Below are positions 53,154-61,458 of a stretch of DNA of 64,000 nt, piece by piece; positions within the stretch are counted from its first letter, which is position 1; each line of letters begins with the position of its first letter. The stretch spans positions 434,001 through 498,000 of the forward strand of contig JBCDCY010000001.1 in assembly GCA_039180875.1 (NCBI GenBank), read 5' to 3'. Source of the stretch: JBCDCY01 sp039180875 (GTDB lineage: Bacteria > Pseudomonadota > Alphaproteobacteria > Rhodobacterales > Rhodobacteraceae). The position numbers were made by a program, and so were the translations under genes. The notes under the pieces were generated by a model. The model saw only the letters and a list, made by a program, of their open reading frames with translations. It did no database searches and had not been told where the DNA came from.

Positions 53154-54610
53154 CACGTCACCTCCAGGATGCGGCGAAGCAGGTCGTCGACGACCTCGAT
53201 CACCTTGGCATTCGCCGCGTAGGCTTTTTCGATGGCGAGGAGCCTCTGCAGCTCCTGATCGGTGTCGACCCCGACCGCGCCGAGCTCGGCGTCGCGGAAG
53301 ATGGCGAGCTGGCCGGCGCGATAGGTCGCCTCCTCCTCCCGAAGCGCGCCGACGCGCAGGGCCTCGGCGGAGATCGCGGCGCTCAGGTCAGCCGCACCAT
53401 AGTCTCCCGACAGGCCGGCGGGGGCAGGGGCTGTCGCCGCGAGAGCCGCCTGGATATCGCGCAACAAGGTGTCGTTGCCGGCGGGCCCTGGCGTGCCGGC
53501 CTGCAAGCCGTCGCGGAGCCGCCAGAGCGCACCGCCCTCGGCCGGATCGACCGCCGCGTTCACCGCGATCCGCGTCGCCACCCCGTCGATATCGGCCGGA
53601 TCGAAGGCGCCGCCGCCATCGGTGAAGAGCCCGGGGCTGCCGGGTCGCCGGGTTCCGTCGACCGCGGGGTCCTGCAAGCGACCGATCATGTCAGCGGCCA
53701 GGGCGTCGATCTGCGCGCCGAAGTTCAGCCCGGCACTGTCGCGGACCTGGAACTGCGCGCCGAGGGCGCCGCCGTCGAGCGGTCCCGTGCCGGTGCCGGC
53801 GCTGATCGGCCGGCCGCCGATCGTCAGGCCGGAGAGCGCGCCCGAGGCCAGCGTCATGTCCTGGGTGATGGTGGCGGTCGGCTGGAAGTCGAGGGGGAAG
53901 ACCTCCCGATCCAGCAGCGTCTCACCGCCAGCCGAGTAGATCGCGATCTGTCCGACCTCGTTGCGCACGGTGCGGATCGGGATCTGTTCATTCAGACGGT
54001 CGAGCAGGGCCCGGCGCTGATCCTCGAGACCCGCCGTCTCCTGGCTTTGCGCGGTGCGGAGGCGGATCTGCTCGTTCAACCGATCGATGCGCTCGAGGCT
54101 GTCGTTCACGCTTGCAACACCCCGGGCGATGGCGGCGTCGGCGTCCGTGCGGATGCGCGCCGCCTCCGTCCCTGCGGTGTTGAGACTGGCGGCGAAGTCC
54201 TGCGCCGCCGTCAGCATCTGGGCTTGCAGCGCGGGCGACTCGGGCGTGTCGGCCAGGGCCTGTACCGCGATCTCGAAGGCCTGGGCCCGGCTGGCGAGCG
54301 CCCCCGCCTCCCCCGGAGCACCGACGATCGCGGCAAAGCGGTCGGCGACGCGGGAGAGGATGTCGGCCGCCCCGGCCTCCGCCTCGACCCGCCGGCGGTC
54401 GGCGGTGGCCCGGGGGTCGGAGGCCGCCTCCACCCCCAGAACGCGCACCCCGGTGGCGAGGCCACCGGCCACGGTACTGGTCACGGCCAGGCTCCGGCGG
54501 GCATATCCCGGCGTTTCCACGTTCGCGATGTTGTTGGCGACCACATCCGCCGCCCGCGCCGTGGCGCCGAGGCCTGCGATCGCCCCGGCCAGCGTGCTCG
54601 ATATCGACAT
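53153..54610 (-). CDS. flgK: Flagellar hook-associated protein FlgK
   Basis: A 485-residue HAP1 protein. VVANNIANVETPGYARR near residues 24-40 is the flagellar rod/hook N-terminal motif (N-N-x-A-N-x-x-T-P-G-Y). The C-terminal LQRLLAIEKAYAANAKVIEVVDDLLRRIL is the matching coiled-coil tail. The FlgK-type helix ADRFAAIVGAPGEAGALASRAQAF supports the assignment. Its stop overlaps the flgL start. It is translated 45 nt downstream of flgE and forms the first junction ring on the hook. Confidence 0.93.
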   Translation of the reverse strand: MSISSTLAGAIAGLGATARAADVVANNIANVETPGYARRSLAVTSTVAGGLATGVRVLGVEAASDPRATADRRRVEAEAGAADILSRVADRFAAIVGAPGEAGALASRAQAFEIAVQALADTPESPALQAQMLTAAQDFAASLNTAGTEAARIRTDADAAIARGVASVNDSLERIDRLNEQIRLRTAQSQETAGLEDQRRALLDRLNEQIPIRTVRNEVGQIAIYSAGGETLLDREVFPLDFQPTATITQDMTLASGALSGLTIGGRPISAGTGTGPLDGGALGAQFQVRDSAGLNFGAQIDALAADMIGRLQDPAVDGTRRPGSPGLFTDGGGAFDPADIDGVATRIAVNAAVDPAEGGALWRLRDGLQAGTPGPAGNDTLLRDIQAALAATAPAPAGLSGDYGAADLSAAISAEALRVGALREEEATYRAGQLAIFRDAELGAVGVDTDQELQRLLAIEKAYAANAKVIEVVDDLLRRILEVT

Positions 54611-54655
54611 CCTATGCCCTCCTCAACGCATCACCGGCGCCCGACATCACCCGCC

Positions 54656-55957
54656 CTAGCGGATGATGTTCGTGGTCTCCTGCAGCATCTCGTCCACCGT
54701 CTGAATGACCTTGGCGTTCGAGGAATAGGCCCGCTGGGTCTGGATCATCTGGGTGAGCTCACCGGCGATGTCGGCCGTGCTCTCCTCCAGCGCGAAGCCG
54801 ACGACACCGCCGGTCGGTCCGTCACCGGCATCCCACAGATAGACAGGCCCCGAATTGCGGGTGACGGTGTAGGACTGGCCGCTCTCGGCATTCAGCCCGT
54901 TGAGGTTCGCCACGTCGGCCAGCGGGATCTGGTAGAGGGTGCGGGAGAAGCCGGTGTCGTAGATCGCCGACATGAAGCCGTTCTCGTCTACCTCCACGCG
55001 GGCGAGGGTGCCGACCGGAGCGCCGTTGGTGGTCACCGCGGTGGGCGCAAACTCAGAGGAGAGCTGGGTCAGCAACTCCGACCCGCCCGGTGAGCCGATG
55101 GCCACCGTCATCGGACCGCCGGCGACGTTGAGCGACAGATCCCCCGTCGCCGCGTCGTAGGTGCCGCCGGAGACCGGGGTGACGGAGGCGATGGAGCCGC
55201 CGGAGCCGCGGCTGGCGTCGAAGGTAACGCTGAACTCGCCGATCCGCGCCGGGCTGGAGGCGGAGTCGTCGAAGGTCAGCGACCATTCGTCGGCCGCGGC
55301 GCCGGTGGGCGTGAAGGTGGCGGTCAGCGTCTGGGCCGTGCCCACGTTGTCGTAGTAGACCACCGGCACCGTCAGCGGATCGCCGGGAGCGGCCGCGGTC
55401 ACCGCATCGGCCGCGGCGGCAGCCGGCAGGTTCACCCCGAGCGAGACATTGGTGGTCGGATCCGCAAGCTCCTGGTTGGAGAGCACCCGCACCGGCTCCA
55501 GCCCCGTGGTGCCATCGCGCGGCTGGCTCGGCACCGTGCCGTCCACCTCCGCCTGCCAACCCAGCAGCACGAGGCCGGCGGAGTTGCGCAGATAGCCCTC
55601 CTCATCCGCCCGGAAGGATCCGGTGGGGACGAGGGAAAGCGGCAGCTCGCCCCCGTTCCGGACATCCGTGATCTGCGTCACTGGAAACATGCCGCGCCCG
55701 GCGACGGCGAGGTCGGTGGCGTTGTTGGTGGCGACGATCGCCCCACGCTCGTCCACCTCCCGACCCGCGTTGGCGCGCACGCCCCCGGCGGTATAGGTGC
55801 CCGGTGTGTCATTGATCACCAGGGAGGAGAAATCGACGGTCGCCCGGCGATAGCCGTAGGTCGCCGAGTTCGCGATGTTGTCGGCAATGGTCGCCAGGCG
55901 GGTCGCGTTGACGTTCAGTCCGGTCACACCGGCATTGAGCGAGGACGAGATGGTCAT
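54656..55957 (-). CDS. flgE: Flagellar hook protein FlgE
   Basis: A 433-residue hook subunit. N-terminal SSLNAGVTGLNVNATRLATIADNIANSATYGYRR is the rod/hook motif. The middle FlgE domain (DEEGYLRNSAGLVLLGW, SGLxx- and VDENGFMSAIYDTGFSRTLY) and the C-terminal LTQMIQTQRAYSSNAKVIQTVDEMLQET complete it. It polymerises outside the cell to form the hook. It is the second gene of the leftward flagellar set, 126 bp downstream of motB. Confidence 0.93.
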   Translation of the reverse strand: MTISSSLNAGVTGLNVNATRLATIADNIANSATYGYRRATVDFSSLVINDTPGTYTAGGVRANAGREVDERGAIVATNNATDLAVAGRGMFPVTQITDVRNGGELPLSLVPTGSFRADEEGYLRNSAGLVLLGWQAEVDGTVPSQPRDGTTGLEPVRVLSNQELADPTTNVSLGVNLPAAAAADAVTAAAPGDPLTVPVVYYDNVGTAQTLTATFTPTGAAADEWSLTFDDSASSPARIGEFSVTFDASRGSGGSIASVTPVSGGTYDAATGDLSLNVAGGPMTVAIGSPGGSELLTQLSSEFAPTAVTTNGAPVGTLARVEVDENGFMSAIYDTGFSRTLYQIPLADVANLNGLNAESGQSYTVTRNSGPVYLWDAGDGPTGGVVGFALEESTADIAGELTQMIQTQRAYSSNAKVIQTVDEMLQETTNIIR

Positions 55958-56049
55958 CTTGCTTCCTTCTGCATGACCGATCCGAAGACCGGTGCGCCAC
56001 GTTCCAGCATCGTCATGGACCGAAGGCGCTAAAAGACTGCTAAATCTCG

Positions 56050-56064
56050 GATTTTCGGAAAATC
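56050..56064. terminator. Small hairpin between motB and flgE
   Basis: GATTTT-CGG-AAAATC: a perfect 6-bp stem with a 3-nt loop, 19 nt beyond the motB stop. It may attenuate read-through into flgE, but the stem is weak. Confidence 0.3.
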
Positions 56065-56083
56065 GGCTGCGCTTTCGGCCGCC

Positions 56084-56908
56084 TCACCTGTCCGAGCGCA
56101 GCAGAATGATCTCCACCCGCCGGTTGGCCGGCTCCATGGGATTGCGGGTTGCCGGGCGGGCGGCGCCGTGCCCGGTGACCCGATCGAACCGACGCTCGGC
56201 CACCCCGGCATCGGCGAGCCGGGTGCGCACCAGGCGGGCGCGGGCGGCCGAGAGATCCCAGTTGTCGAGATCCTCGCCGGCGGGAGCAGCCGAGTGGGTA
56301 TGAGCCGCCACGGCGATCCCGTTGCGGACATGGCCCGTCACCTCGGCCAGCATGGCGAGCAGGGTCGACATCAGTTCCGTCGGCTGATCGGTATCGCCTT
56401 CGAACAGGGTCGCCTCGCGCCGGTCGAAGAGCTCGATCACTAAACCCTCGTCGGTCACTCGGGTACGGATGTGGGCGAGCAGCTCGTCAGCCACGTCGCT
56501 CTCCCCGCTATTACCGTCGAGGAATGCCTCGATCGTCTCCAGCTCCGCCATGTCGGGGGCTGCATCGGGGGGCGTGTTCGGCCCGTCTGGACCGGCCTCA
56601 TGGTAGCTTTCGCGGCCGCCGACGCCGTCCTGGCTCGCATCATGGGAGGATTGAAAGGACTGCCCGTTGAACATGCCGTCGCCGCCGCCGGAGACCCGGG
56701 CGACCGGGATCGTCGGGCTGAAATAGTCGGCGAGGCCCTTGCGCTGATCCTCCGTCGTGGCGTTGAGCAGCCACATCAGCAGAAAGAAGGCCATCATCGC
56801 GGTGACGAAATCGGCGTAGGCCACTTTCCAGGCACCGCCATGGTGCCCCCCACCGGCGACGATCTTCTTGCGCTTGATAATCGGCCGTTTGTCGTTACTG
56901 CCCGCCAT
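56084..56908 (-). CDS. motB: Flagellar motor stator protein MotB-like (OmpA domain)
   Basis: A 274-residue stator subunit. A basic cytoplasmic tail (RPIIKRKKIVAGGG) precedes the single helix WKVAYADFVTAMMAFFLLMWLL. It carries Asp33, the proton-accepting residue. A periplasmic plug (RKGLADYFSPTIP) follows, then an OmpA-like peptidoglycan-binding domain with VTGHGAARPATRNPMEPANRRVEIILLR (N-R-R-V-E-I). ATG 56906-56908 is the start. The motA partner is not in the window. Divergent from fliM across 141 bp. Confidence 0.92.
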   Translation of the reverse strand: MAGSNDKRPIIKRKKIVAGGGHHGGAWKVAYADFVTAMMAFFLLMWLLNATTEDQRKGLADYFSPTIPVARVSGGGDGMFNGQSFQSSHDASQDGVGGRESYHEAGPDGPNTPPDAAPDMAELETIEAFLDGNSGESDVADELLAHIRTRVTDEGLVIELFDRREATLFEGDTDQPTELMSTLLAMLAEVTGHVRNGIAVAAHTHSAAPAGEDLDNWDLSAARARLVRTRLADAGVAERRFDRVTGHGAARPATRNPMEPANRRVEIILLRSDR

Positions 56909-57049
56909 GCGGCCGCTCCCACCTGTCCCGTCGTCGCCCGGACCCTCGCCGAGAAAGGTTTCCGAGCCCTTGCCGACGGCCTTAAGCGATTGGCAAGACC
57001 TGGCTGCCAGGGTCCGCGCCCGGACAGACCTCGAGAGATGGGAGCGCGG
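56909..57049. promoter_or_regulatory. Divergent promoter between motB and fliM
   Basis: 141 bp between two divergent flagellar genes; it should hold class-specific flagellar promoters. Neither a sigma-54 GG-N10-GC pattern at good spacing nor a sigma-28 consensus was convincing by eye. Confidence 0.35.
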
Positions 57050-58003
57050 ATGAGCGTCACCGAACAGAACGTCATCGCCCGCAAGATCTCCCAGAACCGG
57101 GTCGGCCGCTCGCCCATTCCGCAGATCGATCGGATCGGCGCGGACCTCGCCAAGCTGCTGGACGAGCGCTTGCGCCGGCTTCTGAAGACCATGGTCTCGA
57201 CCCTTGTGGTGCAGATCGAGGTGCGGAAGCTCTCCCATGTCGAGGCGGAGATCCCGGTGCCGGCGATGCTCGGCATCGTGCGGGCGCGCAATGCCTCGAG
57301 TGGGGCGCTGGTGCACATCTCGAACGACCTGGCTTTCCATCTGGTCGATCTGCGCATGGGCGGCGATACGCAAACGGCGCCGGTACCGGCGGAGCGGACG
57401 GCGACGGCGCTCGACTGCACGCTGTGCTCGGACGTCGTCACCGTCGTGCTGCAGGCCCTGACCGCGGCCATCAACCTCAACGCCGGGGCCGATGCCGAGG
57501 CCTGGCTGACGCTCGACCGCTTCGAGCAGCATGTGACCATGGCCCGGATCGCTGCGGAGCATTCGGACGTGCTGTCGCTGCAGCTCTCCCTCGACATCGG
57601 CGATGCAGCCCGCACCGGCGCGCTCGAGGTGGTGCTGCCGCTCTCCGTCCTCGACAGCTTCATGGCCGCCTCGCGCCGCAAACCGGTGGAACGCAGCGTG
57701 CAGTCGGTGGACCTTTGGGCAATGCGTATGCGCCATGCCGCCTTGCAGGCTCCGGCGCCGATGCAGGCGATCATGCACCGCGTGCAGGTCGACATCGCCT
57801 CGTTGCAGTCCTGGCAGCCCGGCGACGTCATTCCGATCCCGGCCCGCTGCCGCGAGGTGGTGACGATGGAGCTGCGCGACCGGCCCGGCAGCCCGATCGC
57901 GGAGGGCAAGCTCGGCGCGCTCGACGGGCAAAAGGCGCTGCGGCTCTCCGCCCCGCCCGACCCGCAGCTCGTCGATCATATCCGCGGCGTCACCGGGGGC
58001 TGA
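57050..58003 (+). CDS. fliM: Flagellar motor switch protein FliM
   Basis: A 317-residue C-ring protein. The N-terminal segment VTEQNVIARKISQNRV is a divergent form of the CheY-binding peptide region. The FliM domain follows with DLAKLLDERLRRLLKTMVST, LVHISNDLAFHLVDLRMGG (the switch core) and ALEVVLPLSVLDSFMAASRRK. The C-terminal SpoA-like domain is IASLQSWQPGDVIPIPARCREVV. This is a divergent rhodobacterial FliM. ATG 57050, with GGGAG upstream, is preferred; an in-frame ATG 4 codons earlier is possible. Confidence 0.8.
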   Translation: MSVTEQNVIARKISQNRVGRSPIPQIDRIGADLAKLLDERLRRLLKTMVSTLVVQIEVRKLSHVEAEIPVPAMLGIVRARNASSGALVHISNDLAFHLVDLRMGGDTQTAPVPAERTATALDCTLCSDVVTVVLQALTAAINLNAGADAEAWLTLDRFEQHVTMARIAAEHSDVLSLQLSLDIGDAARTGALEVVLPLSVLDSFMAASRRKPVERSVQSVDLWAMRMRHAALQAPAPMQAIMHRVQVDIASLQSWQPGDVIPIPARCREVVTMELRDRPGSPIAEGKLGALDGQKALRLSAPPDPQLVDHIRGVTGG

Positions 58004-58051
58004 GGCTCCGGCAGCGTCCATCTCTGCCTGATCGGTAGGCTTCAGCGCCCA

Positions 58052-58071
58052 GTTGTGCGGCAGCGCACACG
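58052..58071. promoter_or_regulatory. TGTGC/GCACA palindrome upstream of small secreted protein
   Basis: GTTGTGCGGCAGCGCACACG; the same as the site at 13595-13611 except for a GGC insert in the centre. About 90 bp upstream of the 97-codon gene, and 49 bp past fliM. A TTGACG at 58100-58105 further on could be a -35 box, with no good -10. Confidence 0.4.
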
Positions 58072-58161
58072 AATCTCATGTTGCACCTGCGCAATTCCCT
58101 TGACGTTCCGATCGACCAAGCACCATGTGACTGCGTGTTCTTGTGCGTCGTGGAGTGTGTC

Positions 58162-58455
58162 ATGGAACGTGTACTGGTCTGCCTCGGGTGCGTCTGCGCC
58201 CTCGCCCTTTTCGGATATCCAACTGATCTTGCAGCCGAAGGCGCGTCTGCGTCGCTGCTGTCCACGCAACCGGTGGAGAGCGTGATCTCGACCGGGGGCG
58301 CGACGGCTTCGCTCGGGATCGACAGCGGTCACCAGGCCTCCGCTTCTCTCGCAGTTGCAACATACAGCGGTTCGGAGACCCGGCATCTGCCGCTTCTCAT
58401 GTTCCTCGCAGCCCTCGTCGGGCTCTGGCTGATGCGGGCAAAGCGGCGGAGCTGA
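58162..58455 (+). CDS. Small secreted protein with C-terminal membrane anchor and basic tail
   Basis: A 97-residue protein I do not recognise. Residues 1-25 look like a signal peptide (VLVCLGCVCALALFGYPTDL, then AA-EG). Residues about 26-75 are small and Ser/Gly/Ala/Thr-rich, and residues about 76-91 (LPLLMFLAALVGLWLM) form a membrane segment. The last residues are RAKRRS. This tripartite end resembles PEP-CTERM-type exosortase substrates, but no known short recognition motif (VPEID, VPLPA or PEP) precedes the helix. The ATG lies after a GAGTG element. It neighbours an exopolysaccharide locus on the right, consistent with such a role, but this is weak inference. Confidence 0.55.
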   Translation: MERVLVCLGCVCALALFGYPTDLAAEGASASLLSTQPVESVISTGGATASLGIDSGHQASASLAVATYSGSETRHLPLLMFLAALVGLWLMRAKRRS

Positions 58456-58488
58456 GGACCGCTCTGCGGCCGCGCCTGGCGAACTAGC

Positions 58489-59424
58489 TCAGTCCGGCGG
58501 GCCGCTCGGCGGTCGGTTCCAGCCACCGCTCAGCGCCGCGGCATCGCCGCTCCGCCGGACCGTCAACATCCGCCGCGCCCGGTAGAAGCGGATGCGCACC
58601 AGGGCGAGGAAGGCGAGCAGCCGCTCCTCCAATCCGCTCACCCGGTCCGAGCCGAGGATCCGCGGCAGCTCGGCCAGAGGCGAGCCGAACATGGCGAGGG
58701 CCTTGGCATACCAGCGTACCCGGGCCATGCCGCCCGGGCGGAGATCGGCGAAATCGTGGCCGATCTGCCGGTCCCATTTGGCGAAAATGCCTTGGAAATC
58801 GGTGCGGGCCGGATGCCAGATCCGCATCTCCGCCACGTAGGCGATGGGAATGTCGAGCGCCCCTGCCCGCCGGCCCCAGTCCCGATCCTCGGCCACTCCA
58901 ATGCCGGCGAAGGGCCCCACCCGCTCGAAATCCCGCCGCCGGACCGCGAGGTTGCCGGTGCCGGTAAAGCCCTGCTCGCGAATATAGCGGTCCATGCGGT
59001 AGGCATAGATGCTTTCATAGGCTTCGAGCATCGTCGTCTGCCCCGCATCCACCCTTGGGATCCGCACATCTCCGCCCAGGATCAGGGGCGCGCCGTCATC
59101 GTCTAGCTCCCGCCGGATGGTGGCGAGCCAACCTGGATCGGCGTGGCAATCGGCGTCGATGAAGGCAAGCAGGGTGCCCTGGCTCCCGGCCACACCCCGG
59201 TTGCGCGCCGGCCCCGGTCCCGGCGTCGGCTCGACCAGCAGCTGGGCGAAAGGGAAGCGCGCGATCACATCTTCGGGCAATTCGGTGGAGCCGTTGTCGA
59301 CCACCGTCACGTCGAAGCGCGGCGCCCCCGCCTGCGCGGTGAGCGAGGCCAGACAGCTCGCCAGCTCCGCCGGTTGATTGAGGTGCGGCACGATCACGGA
59401 GATCTCCGGCGCACTCGAAACCAT
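58489..59424 (-). CDS. Family 2 glycosyltransferase
   Basis: A 311-residue GT-A enzyme. EISVIVPHLNQPAELASCLASL and VTVVDNGSTELPEDVI form the nucleotide-sugar half, and LLAFIDADCHADPGWLAT carries the DxD (DAD) at about residue 95. EDRDWGRRAGALDI near 180 contains an ED-type catalytic pair. Two C-terminal amphipathic helices (FLALVRIRFYRARRML) probably attach it to the membrane. It likely adds a sugar in exopolysaccharide synthesis. It is divergent from the pssD/pssE-like genes. Confidence 0.85.
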   Translation of the reverse strand: MVSSAPEISVIVPHLNQPAELASCLASLTAQAGAPRFDVTVVDNGSTELPEDVIARFPFAQLLVEPTPGPGPARNRGVAGSQGTLLAFIDADCHADPGWLATIRRELDDDGAPLILGGDVRIPRVDAGQTTMLEAYESIYAYRMDRYIREQGFTGTGNLAVRRRDFERVGPFAGIGVAEDRDWGRRAGALDIPIAYVAEMRIWHPARTDFQGIFAKWDRQIGHDFADLRPGGMARVRWYAKALAMFGSPLAELPRILGSDRVSGLEERLLAFLALVRIRFYRARRMLTVRRSGDAAALSGGWNRPPSGPPD

Positions 59425-59597
59425 GAAACCCCCTCACCCCGCGCGTCGGTGGTCGATCCTAAGATCGGGTGGCGGCAATTGCGAGCCACCTCTCCCCTCT
59501 GACGGGGCGAATTGACAGGTCGGGGGCGCCGGATATGGTCGATCCATGGGGAGAGACGGCGCCCGCCCCGGTGCCGGATCGAGGGGGAGGGGCCGAG
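59425..59597. promoter_or_regulatory. Divergent region upstream of glycosyltransferase genes
   Basis: 173 bp between the leftward GT2 gene and the rightward PssD-like gene. GGGGGAGGGGCCGAG just before 59598 is the right gene's ribosome-binding site. No promoter or operator was assigned. Confidence 0.35.
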
Positions 59598-60095
59598 ATG
59601 ACGGAAGCCCGCCGACCGAAAGTGCTGGCCATCGCCTCAGGCGGCGGTCATTGGGTGCAGCTTCGCCGCATGCGCCCGGCCTGGGACGGCTGCGATGTGA
59701 CCTACGTGACCACCTCGGCCGGCTATCGCGACGAGGTGATGGCCGACGCGGCCGCACGGGGGGAACCGGCGCCGGCCTTCGCCGTGGTGATCGACGCCAA
59801 CCGCTGGCAGAAGCTCCGCCTGCTGCGCCAGCTTTGGCAACTGGCGCTGATCGTGCTGCGACTGCGCCCCGACACCGTCGTCACCACCGGCGCCGCGCCC
59901 GGCTATTTTGCCTTGCGCCTCGGCCGATTGGTTGGCGCGCGCACCGTCTGGATCGACTCGATCGCCAATGCCGAAGAGCTATCGCTCTCCGGCCGGGCCG
60001 CCGGGCGCCACGCCGATCTGTGGCTCACCCAATGGCCGCATTTGGCCAGCGCCGCCGAGGCACGCGGCCCTGGATATCGCGGGGCGGTCCTGTGA
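59598..60095 (+). CDS. PssD/Cps14F/Alg14-like glycosyltransferase membrane subunit
   Basis: A 165-residue protein. VLAIASGGGHWVQLRRMRPAW at 9-29 is the glycine-rich N-terminal motif of the Alg14/PssD family, VTYVTTSAGYRDEVMAD follows, and RPDTVVTTGAAPGYFALRLGRLVGARTVWIDS is the conserved core. Members anchor and complement the catalytic Alg13-like subunit to add a second sugar to lipid-linked oligosaccharide. ATG 59598 follows GGGGAGGGGCCGAG. It overlaps the next gene (GTGA), so the two act as a split enzyme. Confidence 0.85.
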   Translation: MTEARRPKVLAIASGGGHWVQLRRMRPAWDGCDVTYVTTSAGYRDEVMADAAARGEPAPAFAVVIDANRWQKLRLLRQLWQLALIVLRLRPDTVVTTGAAPGYFALRLGRLVGARTVWIDSIANAEELSLSGRAAGRHADLWLTQWPHLASAAEARGPGYRGAVL

Positions 60096-60604
60096 TCTTC
60101 CTGACCGTCGGCACCCAGCTTCCGTTCGATCGGCTGGTGCGCACCATCGACGACTGGGCCGGCACGCATCCCGAGGCGGCGGGCCAGCTTTTCGGCCAAA
60201 TCGCCGAGCCGGGACCGGACGGCTACCGTCCGCGACACTTCGAGTGGGTGCCGTTCCTGGCGCCGGCCGAGCATCGGGCCCGGTTCGAGACGGCGGACCT
60301 CATCCTCTCCCACGCTGGCATGGGCTCGATCATCACCGCCCTCGACCTCGGCAAGCCGATCGTGATCTTCGCCCGGCGCGCCCATCTGAGCGAGCAGCGC
60401 AACGATCATCAGGCGGCCACGGTGGAGCGCTTTCGCCAGCGCCCCGGCGTGCACGCCGCCGCCGATGAGACGGAGCTGCGCAGCCGGCTCGACCATCTCA
60501 CCCAGGCGGGCGGAGCCTCCGCCGGCGGCCAGGCCCTCGCCCCCTTCGCCGATGACAGCCTGATCGCGGCGATCCGGGGCGTGATCCAAGGCGAGGGGCG
60601 CTGA
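60092..60604 (+). CDS. PssE/Cps14G/Alg13-like glycosyltransferase catalytic subunit
   Basis: A 170-residue protein beginning with GTG at 60092, translationally coupled to the PssD-like gene. MIFLTVGTQLPFDRLVRTIDDW is the N-terminal motif of the GT28 C-domain family. ILSHAGMGSIITALDLGKPIVIF is the UDP-sugar-binding site, and SEQRNDHQAATVERF completes it. Together with the upstream subunit it forms a glycosyltransferase acting on a lipid-linked acceptor at the inner face of the membrane. The sugar, probably a hexose or glucuronic acid, is not determinable. Confidence 0.87.
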   Translation: MIFLTVGTQLPFDRLVRTIDDWAGTHPEAAGQLFGQIAEPGPDGYRPRHFEWVPFLAPAEHRARFETADLILSHAGMGSIITALDLGKPIVIFARRAHLSEQRNDHQAATVERFRQRPGVHAAADETELRSRLDHLTQAGGASAGGQALAPFADDSLIAAIRGVIQGEGR

Positions 60605-60611
60605 GCGCGCC

Positions 60612-61436
60612 TCAGGTGCCGTAGCCGTAGGCTTGCAGATCCTGGCTGGTCGGCGTGCCCTTGTTCAGCACTACGCCGAGGAAATGGGTGCGCTCGCTCA
60701 GCAGCAACTCGCATTCCGCGATGCTGTCGGCGGTGGTCTCCCCCGCGGCGACCACCAGGATGACGCAGTCGAGGTTCGGCAGAAAGCCGATGGCGTCGTC
60801 GTGCACAAGAAGCGGCGGCAGATCGTGCAGGATGATGTCGGGGGCAAGTGCTGCCCGCATGGCGGCGAGGCTCGCATGGGTCTGGGCGCTTTGCATCAGT
60901 TCGGCCGAGTCCCGCACCCGGACCGCATTGAGACCGACCGCCAGGTTGTTGCCGATCCGGTTGAGATAGCGCTCCGGCGGCGTGCCGCCCTCCAGAAACC
61001 AGGCGATCTGCGGCGCATCGTAGACGCCGAGAGAACTGGCAAGCCGCGGCGCCCGCAGATCGAGGTCGAGCAGCACGGTGCGGCAATCCTGCCGCCGGGC
61101 CAGGCTGAAGGCGAGGTTGGCGCTGATCACCGTCTTGCCGACCCCCGGGCTTGGCGAGGTGATGCCGATCCGGCTCCAACCATTGTCGCGGCAGGTGCTC
61201 AGAAGCCGGGTGCGCAAGACGTCGAAGGCGATGTGGGCCGGATCGCTTTTCTGGCTGGTGACGATGCGGGAGCGTTGCATGACCGCCGCATCGGGCTCGA
61301 TCTGGGTGAGCTCCTGCCAGAGATCGTCGGCCGCCCGGCGGGACGGGCGCCGGCCCTGGGGTGCGCTGGTCGCTGATGCGCCGTCTTCCCGCGCCAGCCG
61401 GGCCTTCTCGATCGCCTGTTTGATACGCTCGACCAT
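60612..61436 (-). CDS. Polysaccharide-biosynthesis tyrosine autokinase (BY-kinase, CpsD/CapB-like)
   Basis: A 274-residue cytoplasmic kinase of the MinD-like fold. Walker A SPSPGVGKT is at 94-102, Walker A' VLLDLDLRAPRLASSLGV at 121-138, and Walker B is probably IILHDLPPLLVHDDAI. It lacks transmembrane helices because the membrane co-activator is the separate Wzz-like protein encoded upstream. The C-terminus ends AYGYGT, a short tyrosine cluster for autophosphorylation. Start ATG 61434-61436 is 22 nt after the Wzz gene. It controls polymer length and export of exopolysaccharide. Confidence 0.88.
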   Translation of the reverse strand: MVERIKQAIEKARLAREDGASATSAPQGRRPSRRAADDLWQELTQIEPDAAVMQRSRIVTSQKSDPAHIAFDVLRTRLLSTCRDNGWSRIGITSPSPGVGKTVISANLAFSLARRQDCRTVLLDLDLRAPRLASSLGVYDAPQIAWFLEGGTPPERYLNRIGNNLAVGLNAVRVRDSAELMQSAQTHASLAAMRAALAPDIILHDLPPLLVHDDAIGFLPNLDCVILVVAAGETTADSIAECELLLSERTHFLGVVLNKGTPTSQDLQAYGYGT

Positions 61437-61458
61437 GGGGAACCCTCCGCCTGTGGGA

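Noticed and set aside
56084..58021. 645-codon frame including MotB
   Set aside because: The upstream part is antisense to fliM. MotB begins at the ATG at 56908.
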